A DNA stretch of 64,000 nt from Zygaena filipendulae. Taxonomy: Eukaryota; Arthropoda; Insecta; Lepidoptera; Zygaenidae. The translations under genes and the position numbers were made by a program. The notes beneath the pieces are model-generated. The model saw nothing but the letters and a program-made list of their open reading frames with translations. It did no database searches and was not told where the DNA came from. Positions 21,912 through 42,140 of this stretch are shown piece by piece; the stretch's first letter is position 1; each line of letters begins with the position of its first letter. The stretch spans positions 2,727,001 through 2,791,000 of the forward strand of contig OU015674.1 of assembly GCA_907165275.2 (NCBI GenBank). The letters run 5' to 3'.

Positions 21912-21928
21912 CAGAGAGAAGATAATTG
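21912..21928. mobile_element. 17-bp family B scar with perfect 8-bp target duplication
   Basis: CAGAGAGAAGATAATTG, exactly 17 bp. Flanks 21904-21911 and 21929-21936 are both TTCTAGTC. Confidence 0.85.
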
Positions 21929-22057
21929 TTCTAGTCCTCGAAAATGTTTAATTATTTCTATTAAATGGCAGCAGAGCGTTTAATTTCGATTTAAATATAC
22001 GTCGCAACAAAATTAAATACGACGTAAATATAAAAAATGTCAGCGATAAGGGTTGAC

Positions 22058-22082
22058 CTCAGAAGAATAATATTCTTCTGAG
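22058..22082. mobile_element. 25-bp perfect palindrome, family A
   Basis: CTCAGAAGAATA joined head to head to its inverse. Flanks GGGTTGAC (22050-22057) and GAATTGAC (22083-22090) agree at 6 of 8 bases. Confidence 0.75.
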
Positions 22083-22129
22083 GAATTGACCTTCTAAAAA
22101 AATATTATGACACCTAGTGCATCCTCATC

Positions 22130-25001
22130 AAATCCGGATTGTGAGACTCAGTGGCGAAATATCACTGATGGCCGATGGACAAGTAGACGAAAAAGCGAAC
22201 TTTGGAGCTTTTGATCTCACCGTCGGAGCTACGCCAAGTCAAAACCTGCAAAACTGCCAAAGATGTATGGGATAAGCAAGAAAACCTACCAAAGTCAAGG
22301 TCCTGCCAGAAAGGCAACCTTACTCAAACAACTAATATTAAAGAAAATGCCAGAAAATGACGAAGATATCCGTGAACACCTCACTAACTTCATGGATATT
22401 TTCGATAAGCTCGTGAACATGGGTATCGATTTGAACAAAGACCTTTTATCGATTATAATGCTTTAGTTTGCCTATTTCATTCGAAAATTTTAGAATCGCC
22501 GTGGAGTTTAGAGCACAACTCCCTTCCCCAGAAGATTTAAAAATAAAAATATCAGAGGAAAGCGAAGCAAGGCGACAGACTACATCAGAGCGAAACGATA
22601 CTGAAGGTGCATTACTTAGAAAAAGGTTCAAAATGTAAAAAAATGTGAGAAAAATGTGACTCTTGTTGGTCAAAAGTCAAAACCTAAAGCATCATCATCT
22701 CAGAAGAATAACTTCATCATCAATTGATAAATGGCAGCAAAAATCTAGAAGAAACTGTCATAAAAATTTAAACGTATGTCTATCACTCAGTGATACCGCG
22801 CAAAAAGAAATATTATGGTGTCTTGATAGTGGATATAGGTACGTCACACATGAGCGAACATAAGCAGCGAAAAGTACGAAAATATTGTAAAAGAAAATGT
22901 CATTTTAAAATTCGCATCGAACTCCCTCACTAAAAAAATTGAAGGAAAAGCACAATTTTATTACCAACCTCTTCTTCTTCTTCTTTAACAATAGCGTCTA
23001 TAATTGAAATTTGACAATGACAATGTTTCTTAATAATAACAAATTACCAATCTCAATATATACCAATCAATATGTCATGCAAGAAACATATTTTGGGTCA
23101 GAGTTGACAACAAACTTAATGTCTTTCAGCAAACTTACGGATAAAAACATGACCGTTTTATTCAAGAAAGGAAAGAAAATGACTATATTATTACGTCAAA
23201 AGCGATAAAGTCAAAACCACATATACTGCAAATGATGCGATGGACTGGTAGCTATAGAAAACTATGTCACATGAATGAATTTGATATGAATGCTGTAAGC
23301 ATACAGAATCAACTTCGTGGTTTGAAGATAAATAATTCCAGTTTGGGACAGTGTGAAACGTGCATAAAAGGTAAAATGACGCGCTTACCATTTCTTAAAC
23401 ATGAAAGTCGAAAGACAACAGAGCCAGTGGAGATTATCCATACAGATGTTTGTGGACCCATGCCATGTGAATCATTAGGCGGCTCGAAGTATTTTGTAAC
23501 ATTTATCGACGACTAGATACCGAAGGTACTGTAGGTACTGTAGGTCTTCGAAAAGTGGAATACTGTTTCAACAGAAATCCTACGAAAGTCTTGGATGGAG
23601 ATATCTCTCATACTTTATGGGTAGGCCGTAAGCCATCCGTAAATCATTTGCGTGTTTTCGGTTGTAAAACATTCGTACTAAAAAAGAAACGCAAAGGAAA
23701 GTTCAGTTCAAGACCTAAAAAAGGGATACTCGTTGGCTATGGGCTAGAAACAAAAGGCTATAGAATTTTTCTGTCGGATGAAAAAACAGTTAAAACAAGT
23801 CGAGATGTCAACATTCTAGACAGATTCTATTACGACTCAAAAGATGAACAGGAAGAATTATTCTGGGTAGCTGAAACAAACACTAAGTCAGCACCAGAAA
23901 CAGAAACTAAAAATAAGAAAATTGTAAATAAAAAAGGACAAAAGAAACCGTATGAAGTTATGAACATAATGAAAGTAGTGACGATGAAACAATCTTCATC
24001 GAAGCATGCGACGTTAATCATCAAACGTCATTAAATAGTCGTTCACCCCCCAACACACCTGAAAGAAATATAGATGAAGCAGGGGGGAAGATCCTACCGA
24101 TAGGAAGAGTGATGACGATATCATTGAAGCTGAAGAGGAAGAAGACCTCCTACATGGCTGTAAGATTACCAGACGGAATTTTTTTCTGATGCTTCATCTG
24201 ATAATTTCCATGACGTGTCAAATGATCATCTTAAGTTACTTTGTGAAAATCCACAAGTAACTGATGAGGAATGGCACGAAGCCATTAAAGCTGAAGTCAG
24301 AGCGCATATTTAAAATGGCACATGGATAATTATAAAAAGTTCACCTGACAAGCAAAACATTGTTAATTTCAAACTTATTCCAAAAACAAAAGCTGGTAAT
24401 GTCAAAAAGGCTCGGCTGGTCGCACGAGGTTTACACAAAGACCTAGAGTGGACTATTATGAAGCTTATTCTCCAGTAGCGAAATTAAGCTCATTGCAATT
24501 ACCATTAGCGATTGCTGTCTAAGACAACTTAAATATGTTTCAGCTTGATGTAACAACGGCATACCTAAACGGTGACTTAGAAGAGGAAATCATTATGAAA
24601 AAGCCTCATTATTCAGAAAAAATATATGTCGCAGAGATTATAGTCGAGGAGAGCTCAAATAAAGATTTAACTTTATTTCACAAAGCCAAAAAGATGCTTG
24701 AATATCTAAAATATACAAAAGGAAAGTATGTATGTGAACTCAAAACGGCACTTTATGGCCTCAAACAATCAGGACGTCAATGGTATAAAAAGCTTGAAAC
24801 TGAATTAAAAGTAGTTGGATTCGTACCCACGTCAGAGACGGATCCATTCATTTATATCATGCATAAGGGTAAGGATAAATTAATCCACGGGCTTTATGTT
24901 GACGATATACTTTTAGCATACTCATGTAATATTATGTTGGAAGAAATTTAAAATAAATTGACGTCAACATTTGAAATAAAAAATCTAGGCCAGGCGAAAT
25001 A
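22130..25001 (+). pseudogene. Decayed Ty1/copia retrotransposon (gag-pol remnant)
   Basis: Fragments in several frames in the usual copia order. Gag-like ARKATLLKQLILKKM and EHLTNFMDIFDKL at 22263-22466; pre-integrase and integrase start at 23232-23516 (LCHMN, CETCIKGK, IIHTDVCGPM, VTFIDD); integrase end at 23555-24034 (HLRVFGCKTFV, GILVGYG); reverse transcriptase at about 24440-24951 (YSPVAKLSS, FQLDVTTAYLNGDLEE, TALYGLKQSGRQWYKKL, and the active-site YVDD). Stop codons and frameshifts throughout make it dead. The pol frame continues to about 25001 (FEIKNLGQAKY), where a SINE cuts it off. No LTRs were found on either side. Confidence 0.85.
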
Positions 25002-25150
25002 TTGGCGCAGTAGGTCACCATGTCTACCCGCTAATCAAGAGGTTCCGGGTTCGTTCCCGGTGGGGGTGGACTTTGTGTGATGAACACAGTGTTCCATTTT
25101 TCAGTCTGGGTCTGTATATCTATAGTATTATATATAATATATATGTAGAT
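25002..25150 (+). mobile_element. tRNA-derived SINE inserted in the copia remnant
   Basis: tRNA-like head missing its first bases, with A-box-like TGGCGCAG and B box GGTTCGTTCCC, followed by the body shared with the copy at 17252 (GATGAACACAG, CAGTCTGGG) and an AT-rich tail. Confidence 0.8.
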
Positions 25151-25230
25151 TAAAGAAGGAACATAGTAGCAGATAACAGCAGATAGTTATCTGCTGTTGT
25201 AATGATAACATAACACAATGTAACTGAAGG

Positions 25231-26062
25231 CAGGCATGACCGAGACTATTAGCTGAGCGACACATCTAGAACTAACTAGAAACTATTACAATTAATTGCA
25301 CCAACATAGAAGTCGTACAGCATACCAGATATCCGTAGGGAACACGGAGCAGTGCCTGGGACTTGCGACCCAGGTGTAGGTTTAATGGGTACCCTTTCCA
25401 ATGCATCAACGCTCACCTCCACTGCCCGTGTTCCCGACTTAAGCAAACCTCTGGAAATAATTAGATGTCACAGCACACATAATCACTATAGCCACTCTAG
25501 CTTGATACGACACTGATACGACACTATAACTGCACTGAACCGAACACAAAGTAACAATGAACCGTCGCTTACGCATACCCGCATTTTATAAAAAGTTCTA
25601 ACAAAGACGAGTCGGGCAATGGAGTGGAGCGGGGGAACGAACTTACTACCACCGCCATTCGACGGCGGGAAACAACAGTGATTTTTAATGAAACTACCCT
25701 CTCGCCGACATATAGTATGTAATAATATAAATGCGGGTATACGTTAGAGCTACGTAGCATTGTTACTTTGTCTTTGGTTCAGAGCAGTTCATAGTGTAGT
25801 ATCAATTTATGGTGACTATAGTTATTACGTGTGCTTTGCCATTTAATTAATTAATTAAAGGTTCTTTCCAGAGATTTGGATATGTCGGGGGCACGGGCAA
25901 TGGAGGTGAGCGTTCATGCATTGTAAAGGGGCCCCATTAAACCTACACCTGGGTCGCAAGTGGGTGCTATATAATCTATAACTATGTTGGTGCAATTGCT
26001 TATAGTGGTTTCTTGTTCATTCTAGATGTGTCGCTCAGCTAATATAGTCTCGGTCATGCCTG
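25231..26062. mobile_element. 832-bp element with about 200-bp terminal inverted repeats
   Basis: Left end CAGGCATGACCGAGACTATT, right end its inverse at 26062; arms share TTGCACCAACATAG and ACTTGCGACCCAGGTGTAGG. The centre (about 25450-25880) contains a second pair around GCGGGTAT. No protein is visible inside. A one-arm copy is at 5344-5542 and fragments at 36338-36360 and 36745-36840. Confidence 0.72.
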
Positions 26063-26298
26063 TACGTTATTTCCTACAAATATATTAAAATTGCATGTTA
26101 TACATATCAGAACACAAGCGCACTATACAACATAAAAATACATACATAAATACATATTATACATTTATAATTATACATACATAAATTTAAATGTAACGCT
26201 TTTAAATTTCAATATGGTTAACATAAACATACATAGTTGTATTTAACTTTAAATAGAACATTAATTATAAATTATCATAAACTATATTTATAACATAC

Positions 26299-26575
26299 CT
26301 TCTGCAGGCTCAATATTTTTTTGTATCATATTCATATCATTATTTTGTAAGCTTTCAGCATAGGTTTCAGTAGCACTTTGACTTTGCAGACATTCTGAGA
26401 CAAGATCATTTCTTTGCCTTTTAAGAAACACTTTTCGAGAAGATCCAGCATCAGATAACCGTCTTAAACAATCCTCTTGACAGTGAAATTTAGTTGGCAC
26501 AGCTGTATCAGTCAAAAGTATCTTCTTGCTGAAGCCCATTTTGTACATCATGTAGTTTTTTGTGTCTTTTTCCAT
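26299..26575 (-). CDS. Second exon of a THAP-domain gene
   Basis: Begins after GGAATTACAG in phase 0 with MEKDTKNYMMYKMGF and ends GAAG|GTATGT in phase 1. It aligns with exon 2 of the copy at 6314-6065 (NY-x3-K-x-MG, then a Pro-Thr/Ser-x-F-x-C motif and F-L/I-KRQR). Phases match the THAP first exons at 28335 and 28840. The intron of about 1.7 kb holds a Lep1-like copy and a LINE tail. The following exon was not found. Confidence 0.6.
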
Positions 26576-27454
26576 CTGTAATTCCGTATTACAAGTGAAA
26601 TAGCTACTATTCCTCAAATATTATTACAAAACAAAGTCCTCTGCCACGTCTATCTGTCTATTCGCGATAAACTGAACGGATTTGAACGCGGTCTTTTTCC
26701 ATATTATGTAATTCCATATAGGCTTGTTTCCACTAAGAATTAATCGGATGGCTTTGAGTTTCTAATGATTAACCATGATAATTAGTAAACAAAAAAACAA
26801 CTTTTCTATTAAAATAATAAAGATTAATAATATTTTTGGAAAACAAAATCGACAAAATGAGGCGTTTAATCACGTGACATTATACACCAATCAGAGAAGC
26901 GCATGGAAGCATGACGTCAAACCTCGTGGAACGAGCGCGAAACGCTATTTTGTAGCTGTCATTTTCGTATAATATAAATTATAAACAGGTTAATTCGAAA
27001 TTTTCAGCAATTATTGTTAAATTAATACAGTTCGTTTTTAGTTTAATCTTGAAAGACGGATATAATTTTTTCGATGGAATCAGGAATTAAAAAGCAAACA
27101 GCAGTAATTTGCCCAAAATTGACGCTGTTATGCTTAGCAAATTTTTTGCAATGAACACCGACTTTTGTTCATCGGAATTCCGCAATGTTAAAACTTCTAT
27201 GTAAGTATTATGTGAAGAACACACAATAATAGCCTTTTATTCCTAAACATAGGGTTACAAGAGGTCCCTAAGTTCAGTGTGCCTTTTGGCATAGGCCTCC
27301 TCCAATAAAAACACACAGTCTTATTTAATTATAATTAATCATATCGTTTGGCAACTAAAAAAATAAGAAGAGTATGAATTATAACATTTTATAAAACGAA
27401 AAAAATATTTTAACTCGAATAAATCATAAAACCCAATCCAAGTTATAACATTTT

Positions 27455-27600
27455 GTTTGTTAGTTTGTTTGTATACTTTATTGAACATAAACAAAGTTTT
27501 TACAAATTGCTAAAATTTAAATAAGCAGGCAATTTATGTTCAAAGGCGGACTTATCCAGCGAGGGGATTTCTTCCTGTCAACCTTTAAAAAATCGAAAGG
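27455..27600 (-). mobile_element. LINE 3' UTR fragment
   Basis: ATACTTTATTGAACATAAAC followed by AAAGGCGGACTTATCC, the same plan as 5200-5330. Lies in the large THAP intron. Confidence 0.55.
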
Positions 27601-27782
27601 ATTTAAGGTAAACTTTGGCAGGAAAAGATATAATGAGAAAAGAGGTTGATGCTTAAGTATAAACATAAAAATAATGGTTTGATAGTCTCAAAACTAAGGA
27701 TAAAAAAGGAAAGGAAATAAAAGAAAAGTTGTAAAATAAATAGATAAGCAAACATAAGGAATGCATAATATATTATAACAAT

Positions 27783-27995
27783 ACTAGTTGTGCCTCGCGG
27801 ATTCACTCGCATTAATTTCAGAGTTCCAGCGAGAATTCCGGGATAAAAAGTACCCTATGTGTTAATCTGATGTATAAGCTATATTATTGTAAAGTTTCAT
27901 TTAAATCCATCCATTAGTTTTTGCATGAAAGAGTAACAAACATCTATCCATCCATACATACTTACAAACTTTCGCGTTTATAACATTGGTAGGAT
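27783..27995 (-). mobile_element. Lep1-like repeat
   Basis: ACTAGTTGTGCC...ATTCCGGGATAAAAAGTACC to TTTATAACATTGGTAGGA, nearly full length. Confidence 0.75.
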
Positions 27996-28334
27996 AGTAG
28001 GATAAATAAAATACATATCTGCATATACAGAAATATATCAATATATAATAAACAAATAGGTACTTTCTATTAAGATAACATAATATAAGAATATCTTATG
28101 AGAAAAGAAACTCAACGCAGGCTGAGAAAATGCTTCCTTAACTTCACTTTGAAGGATGACAGGAATGGGGCTTGGTAATAGGCAGGGAGTTCCAGAGCCT
28201 CGCAGCTAGAATAGTAAAGAACTTAGTATAGGAGTAGGAAGGACAGTATAGGTTATGTGTGGGAGATTTTGCAAAATTCATTTCTTTTACTTTACATTTA
28301 TTTATAGATACATCAAATTGTGTTTAATACTTAC

Positions 28335-28529
28335 ATCAAAATGATCTTCACAGAAATACATTGTGGAATTAGTTGATAAAGTAAGAGCATCTTGCCTCCT
28401 TGCCATTTTTAACCACTTTCTTCGTATTTGTTTATTGTTTGGAACATATATGAATAATTTGTTTGGCGTTTTTATCGTTGTACTTTTACATTGGGGCACT
28501 ATACAATATTTATAATACGAGGAATTCAT
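28335..28529 (-). CDS. THAP-domain first exon, copy B
   Basis: A 65-codon exon, MNSSYYKYCIVPQCKST onward, with C-x4-C, a Trp in RRKWLKMARR and CEDHFD, ending GAT|GTAAGT in phase 0 like the other copies. A 20-bp terminal-repeat scar with perfect 8-bp duplications lies 35 bp upstream (28564-28583). It is either the active first exon of the gene whose second exon is 26575-26299 or one of two alternative first exons. Confidence 0.65.
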
Positions 28530-28563
28530 TATTTATTAAAAAAAAACAATTGAATGTCATAAA

Positions 28564-28583
28564 CTCAGTTTATTTCGTCCGAA
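28564..28583. mobile_element. 20-bp family A scar with perfect 8-bp target duplication
   Basis: CTCAG joined to TTTATTTCGTCCGAA, a right terminal repeat with two transitions. Flanks 28556-28563 and 28584-28591 are both GTCATAAA. It lies just upstream of the THAP exon at 28529. Confidence 0.75.
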
Positions 28584-28839
28584 GTCATAAACAAACACGA
28601 CTGTTTCGCGAGGTGTGATGTCATTCAAGACGCCATGACAGTCTTGGCCTTTTTCGCGGTCAATTTCAAGTTTATTTCTAAAAACTCAAAATACTAATTT
28701 ATAAGACCTTTTTTCTTAAAATAACATATATATGGGGCGAAATAGATGCTAAGCTATAGTTTTAAACTAATTTTCAAATTTTGACAACTAGTCTAATCAA
28801 ATGAAGTACCTATCTAGTATATAATTACGTATAACTTAC

Positions 28840-29022
28840 ATCAAAATGATCTTCACACATAAAAACATTTGTATGCATTAAAATGCTTTTTAGGTCTCTT
28901 CCAGCTAAATGTAACCACATCTTTCGCCTTTTAGGATTCGTTGGAACAGAAACAAACAGTTTGTTTGGAGTTTTTATAGACGTATTTGTACACTGTGGCA
29001 ATAAACACCATTTATACACCAT
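28840..29022 (-). CDS. THAP-domain first exon, copy A
   Basis: A 61-codon exon starting MVYKWCLLPQC, with the THAP pattern C-x4-C, a Trp in RRKMWLHLAGRD and CEDHFD, ending GAT|GTAAGT in phase 0. It lies about 310 bp upstream (on the minus strand) of a second, similar first exon, and both could splice to the exon at 26575-26299. An upstream Met at 29160 is in frame, but the similarity to the other copies starts at 29022. Confidence 0.65.
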
Positions 29023-31674
29023 TTTACACGATAAATTTGAAGGAATATTAATAAAATTATAATGTAAAATCCACTTAGCCTGGTGAGCTGAGGGTGGCCT
29101 GAGGTGTTTACCTGCATGTGACGTCCCTGACAAGTGACAACCTGTGGTGACCATTGTCATATAATCATATAATTGGTTTTTTTTTTGTTAAATTTACCCC
29201 AATGGGGATGGCAAAGGAAGTTAGCTTCCTCCATACAGCCAAATCAATAGTATTTTTCTTCTTCTGAAGTTATTTACATCGAAATGCATTCTGCCAACAA
29301 GTTTTATTTCTTGGTTATACAAATTAGTTTATCGTGGTTAAGCCAGTGTTCACAATGCAACCGTACGATAATTTTGGGTCGATGTACGATCCTACGATCG
29401 TGCGATAATTTTCATCATGCAAAATTTTTCATTTATTTTTGTTTAATCTACCCCAATAGAGAAGGTAAAACGTAGTGGTTATATCTTATATCTTTCAGAG
29501 AAGGCAAAGGAAGCTAAGTCCGGCTTTTATCGAATTTAGACCCGATTAGGGGCAGGCTTTTATCGGGTTTAAACCCAAGCATCGGGTTGATTGTCCATCT
29601 ATACGGACAAGTACATTATATAAATATTCGGAATTTTCATCAAGTTTCTTAAATCACTCAATAAACACTAAGTTGCTATGTACTGTAATTTATAAATCTA
29701 GTAATTAATTAACCATGGGTCTGCTGAGTAATGTAAACCCGGCAGTCTTGTAGTTTTTTTTCATTATTTCTAAAATCGATAGTGCACTTAATTTATTAAT
29801 AGCGCACCTAAATAACACCTAAAAGCCCTTAATTATGACCGATTTTTTTTTTCGTTTTTTCGATTTGGGACCGCCAGGTGTGGGGGGTTCAGAACCCGGT
29901 TATAAGTTACTCTATGACCCGGTTTCTGGTGGTTTTTGCCCTTGAATTTGGTTGAGACTGGAGAGTAAGCTTAATTTTTTTTTAATTTATTAAGGTTTGG
30001 CAACTAGGCCTTTAGCCATAGCTTACATTCTATTACAAGTCTTTAAAAAGTAAGTAAAAGTAAACACACTAAACACACACTTGATACTCTTTAGATATAA
30101 GTCTTACTTTTCACAAATCAAAGTTTTTCTAATGTGTTTTTAATGAATTTATACAACACCGGGAAGAGTCTTTTTTAGCTTAATATTTCTTGGGTGAGTA
30201 AGTTTAACTGTTGGCAGGGCTGTCAGATCGTATATTTGGATACAAAATATGTATAATCGGATGGTTCATTGTATCCACGAACATTCCGTATAATACGACA
30301 CAAAAGAAAATACTGCATTAGCATGAAATGGAATGGAGTTCGCCTTTTGTTTTTTTTCGAAGTTGTCCGCTTACTCTGTAATCTATATAGGATGAACCTG
30401 AGGCTCACCTGAGGGATGAACAGACTGAGATAAGATATTGCCAACTTGACAAACTATGATGAAATGTGTGGGTATAGTTCTTGATTATGACATTTGTGAC
30501 CGCTTGAGTTTCGTTCGGTAGTCTACTCTAATCTGGACGCTTATTCACTATGACCAACAACATATCTTGCCCAAAACGCGCGTCCCAAAAACACATTACC
30601 AAACTTTCTAACTTCCATAATATTAGAAATCATTATTCTGTATCCCAGAACAAGCGTTGTAAATGTATTCTTTTGGAGTGAAACTTCTTTGATTACTGGG
30701 GAAAGACAATTTTTTACAATCTTAACGCGCCATGTTATGGTTATTATGGGCCCTGTGGAGCTTTTCTTTCTCAACTCAAAGTTGCCATATTGTTTGTTCG
30801 TGTCGTCTGACGTCTCGTCTGTTTTTTCTTTCCTTTCTAGTCGTTGGCGCCTTTGCACTTTTTCAGATTTAAATGTTAGTATGTTAGTTTTATGATGTTT
30901 TATGAAATTATGAAGAAAAATCAATTTACAAAATGGTAATGTATAATGCGAAACCGTATAACCGCGATTTATTTGCTGGCAGCCCTGACTGTTAGCAACA
31001 CTACCCCTGACCAGGTCAATCAGGAACTGCAGTAAAATTTTGTTAGCCAGATTTTTGTTGTTATTTTTTAAATAAACGTATATTCCTTTTAATGTTTTCT
31101 ATATAATCAAGATGATATTAAGATTATTATTGTTTGTTTTACCTAAATATCTTGTCAAGTGAGAGTGACCGGAAAATAATTAGCCAGGTGTGATAGAATA
31201 CCGCATAGTAGTTTTCGTTTCGATTTTAGATGGAAAAATTACTATTTCATTCTAAAATTTCCCGTGAAATGATACAGCATGGCAATTAAGAGCAAAACAG
31301 AGGCATTTGCAGATGTTTCCTTCGTTGATTCTATCAAAAATATTCACCGCAAGTTTTGACCCAGTTACGGTGGTGTGTGCGTTAGTTTGACCTATGGATG
31401 TGAAATGTGAATGCGGACTAGCGAAGCGCGATGTTATTTTTAGGATACGGCTTTGCAGATAATTAAATATTTATAGGTAGCACAGATTGTTACGACTGCG
31501 AAAAAACTACTATGGTTGAAATAAATTAGATTTTCTTGACTTCTGATTGGGTTCAAGGTGAGTTAAATATAGCTCTTTGTTTGAATTTATTAATTTTTAA
31601 ATTATTAAAAATATTTATTAAAAATTTATTAAAAATAGAAAAGAAATACCCTTTAATAACCTTTTAATAGAAAA

Positions 31675-31770
31675 GGTTGACTCGTAGAGAATGCCTTAGG
31701 CATTAAGTCCGCCTTTTGTACATAAATGTGCAATAAAGTTCTTTAAATAAAATAAATAAATAAATAAAAT
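31675..31770 (+). mobile_element. LINE 3' UTR fragment with A-rich tail
   Basis: Stem-loop GCCTTAGGCATTAAGTCCGCC, with one or two bases left out here, then CAATAAAGTTCTTTAAATAA and AAATA repeats. A shorter relative lies at 44230-44290. Confidence 0.55.
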
Positions 31771-32282
31771 ATTTTCGTTCACTATTAGGTGTATGTTGTA
31801 ATATAGTTGAGTTATCAACTATATATAGGAACATATTATATTGCATGTAGTACACAAATATAAACATTTTGAAAAGTATTGTGATTGTACACCTAAGCTT
31901 TATCTGTAGGTACACAAAATTTAACAAAATTCAGCCGAGTTGTTTCTAAGACTGGGGCCAGGCGCCAGCCCCAGACTGACAAACAGGCAAAATAATAAAA
32001 GTACAGTTTTTGGCATTTGATACTATTAATAACAATAAACCTTTTTATATGCCAGTAACTGGGACTCATTATTTTGGTAACAGTTATCTCATAGAAATAT
32101 TTTGAACCATGAATCTAATTTAAATATTATTTATAATATTTGGATATGCTCCGGTTCCAAACTCTGTAAGAGCTATAATATTTATACCTATACTTTTTTT
32201 GTAAATACATAAAAAAATACCTTTTTTTGGTGAAACATAATTACATTACACATTCTACTTGACTTGACTAGAGGCAAATAGA

Positions 32283-32372
32283 TGTTCATCACATAAATGC
32301 TTATCCTGTTGTGGGGATCAAACCTGCAACACCTGCTATACTTGTCAGGTTAGCTAGCCACTAGCCTAATGA
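32283..32372 (-). mobile_element. tRNA-like SINE remnant
   Basis: On the minus strand: TAGTGGCTAGCTAACC, then GTGTTGCAGGTTTGATCCCC, a decayed A/B box pair. Confidence 0.45.
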
Positions 32373-32908
32373 TGCTGCTGCTGTATTTTAAAAAACGAAT
32401 CCATTGGTTCCAACTAGTTTTTACTTGGTGAATAATTTTTGTTTTTCAGATTAACAAATTGTTAATACAAGATGTGTACTCAAATAAAAATATTGGAATC
32501 AAATAAAACTAAGTGGCTATAAAAGTGCCATTAGAATGTTACTTCCTCGAAAGGGATCAAGAAAATTGATATTGATGCTGTATTATTTATTGAATTAGAC
32601 ATCTCTTCCATTGTCAATTCATATGAAAATGTTTTTTTTTTACTATAACACACTGGTTGTGATACATGGACATTAGAAAACATAATAATATGGTCCACTG
32701 ATATTAATAAAAAGATAGCTGAATGCATATCATCAAAGAAAAATGAGTCCTAAATTAAAATAAATCTTAGAATCTGTTCATGCTGACAATGGTTACTTAG
32801 TGATTGTAACTATTGTGAACTATAGTAATGAGAACTGAATACAATATGAGATTGTTTTACTAAGTTGCAATAAAAGTGATTGCTGTACCCGGGCCCTGCG
32901 GCCCTTAG

Positions 32909-41048
<8,140 letters not shown>

Positions 41049-41299
41049 CGCGCCCCCCCCCACCCACGCGACTGCGCCGGCCCCGGTGCCGCCTGGATAC
41101 TGTGACATAGTGTTGTTTTACACAATATTGTTATTTAAAATTTAGTTTTTTTTTTTGGGAGATTTTTTTCACAACGAACGCTTCTCCGTCGGTAGGTGCA
41201 TCGGAGTTTCGACTTTATGTACAGCGTGTAAGGTTGAAATTTTAATCTGTACATCTATATCTATACGTCTATACATCTTCTATACATACGTACATATAA
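41049..41299 (+). other. TASK 3' UTR, start
   Basis: C-rich directly after the stop (CCCCCCCCCACCC), then AT-rich. The first AATAAA lies at about 41298 at the edge of a Lep1-like copy, and another pair at about 41747-41756 (AATAAATAAA). Which one is used cannot be told. Confidence 0.5.
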
Positions 41300-41571
41300 A
41301 TAAAATTGCAACGTCTGTAATTCCAAAACAGCTTCACACTGAATTAATATGAAAGTATGTACGGTACTTACATAAAAAATCGATTTTTAAAATTTTTGTC
41401 TGTCCGTTTCTGCCGGCTAATCTCTGAAACGGCCGGACCGATTTTAACGGGACTTTCACTGGCAGATAGCTGATGTCATAACGAGTAACTTGGGCTACTT
41501 TTATTTTAGAAAAAAAAGTTCCTGTGCGAGTTCCGTAACTCACACGGGTGGAATTGCGGGGCACGCTAGTG
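41300..41571 (+). mobile_element. Lep1-like repeat in the TASK 3' flank
   Basis: ATAAAATTGCAACGTCTG start, CTAATCTCTGAAACGGCCGG inside, GGGGCACGCTAG end. A related copy is at 48020-48240. Confidence 0.6.
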
Positions 41572-41931
41572 GTTAAGTTCAAACCGTAAGGGGAGGTTTC
41601 TGGGGTATCAGTTTTCATGAATGATGGATTATATTTTATTGGAAATGTGTGATTACACATTTCATACTAACAAAATACTAAAATATGATTAATTGAACGA
41701 CTATAGGCAGTGTCCGCAGTCAGAGATGATTAAAATTTGTGGTCTAAATAAATAAAACGAAATGTGTTGCCTCATTGTCTGTGTAGTGATAATTAGGACA
41801 GGTATAATATTTGCAACAACTATTTATCTCACTCATTAAAAAGGTATGTTTTGATTAAAATGGTATTTTGTCTTTTTCATATAACTGTTATTGGTTAGAA
41901 AAAGACGAATAACTTTTTTGTGTTATTAATT

Positions 41932-42140
41932 ACTAGCTGTGCCCCGCGGTTTCACCGGCGGTAATTTCGGAGCTCCTGCGGGAATTCCGGGATAAAAAGT
42001 ACCCTATGTCCTTCTCTGTACCCCTGACAACGTGCATGCCAAATTTCATCCAAATCCGTTCAGCTGTTTTTGCGTGATTGAGTAACAAACATCCAAAAAT
42101 CCAAACATCCACACTTTCACATTTATAATATTAGTAGGAT
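41932..42140 (-). mobile_element. Lep1-like repeat, full length
   Basis: ACTAGCTGTGCCCCGCGG to TTTATAATATTAGTAGGA: the best-preserved copy in the window. Confidence 0.82.

Larger units (their letters stand above)
29160..32880. other. Gap between the THAP exons and TASK
   Basis: Holds a decayed repeat with CATACAGCCAAAT (29180-29245), a LINE tail (31675-31770) and a SINE remnant (32283-32372). A 127-codon minus-strand open frame at 30924-30541 has no recognisable domain. The TASK promoter and 5' UTR must lie at the right end, with a GC-rich stretch at 32889-32920 just before the ATG. Confidence 0.5.

Noticed and set aside
30541..30924. 127-codon minus-strand ORF
   Set aside because: No recognisable domain and no supporting splice structure; left as unassigned.
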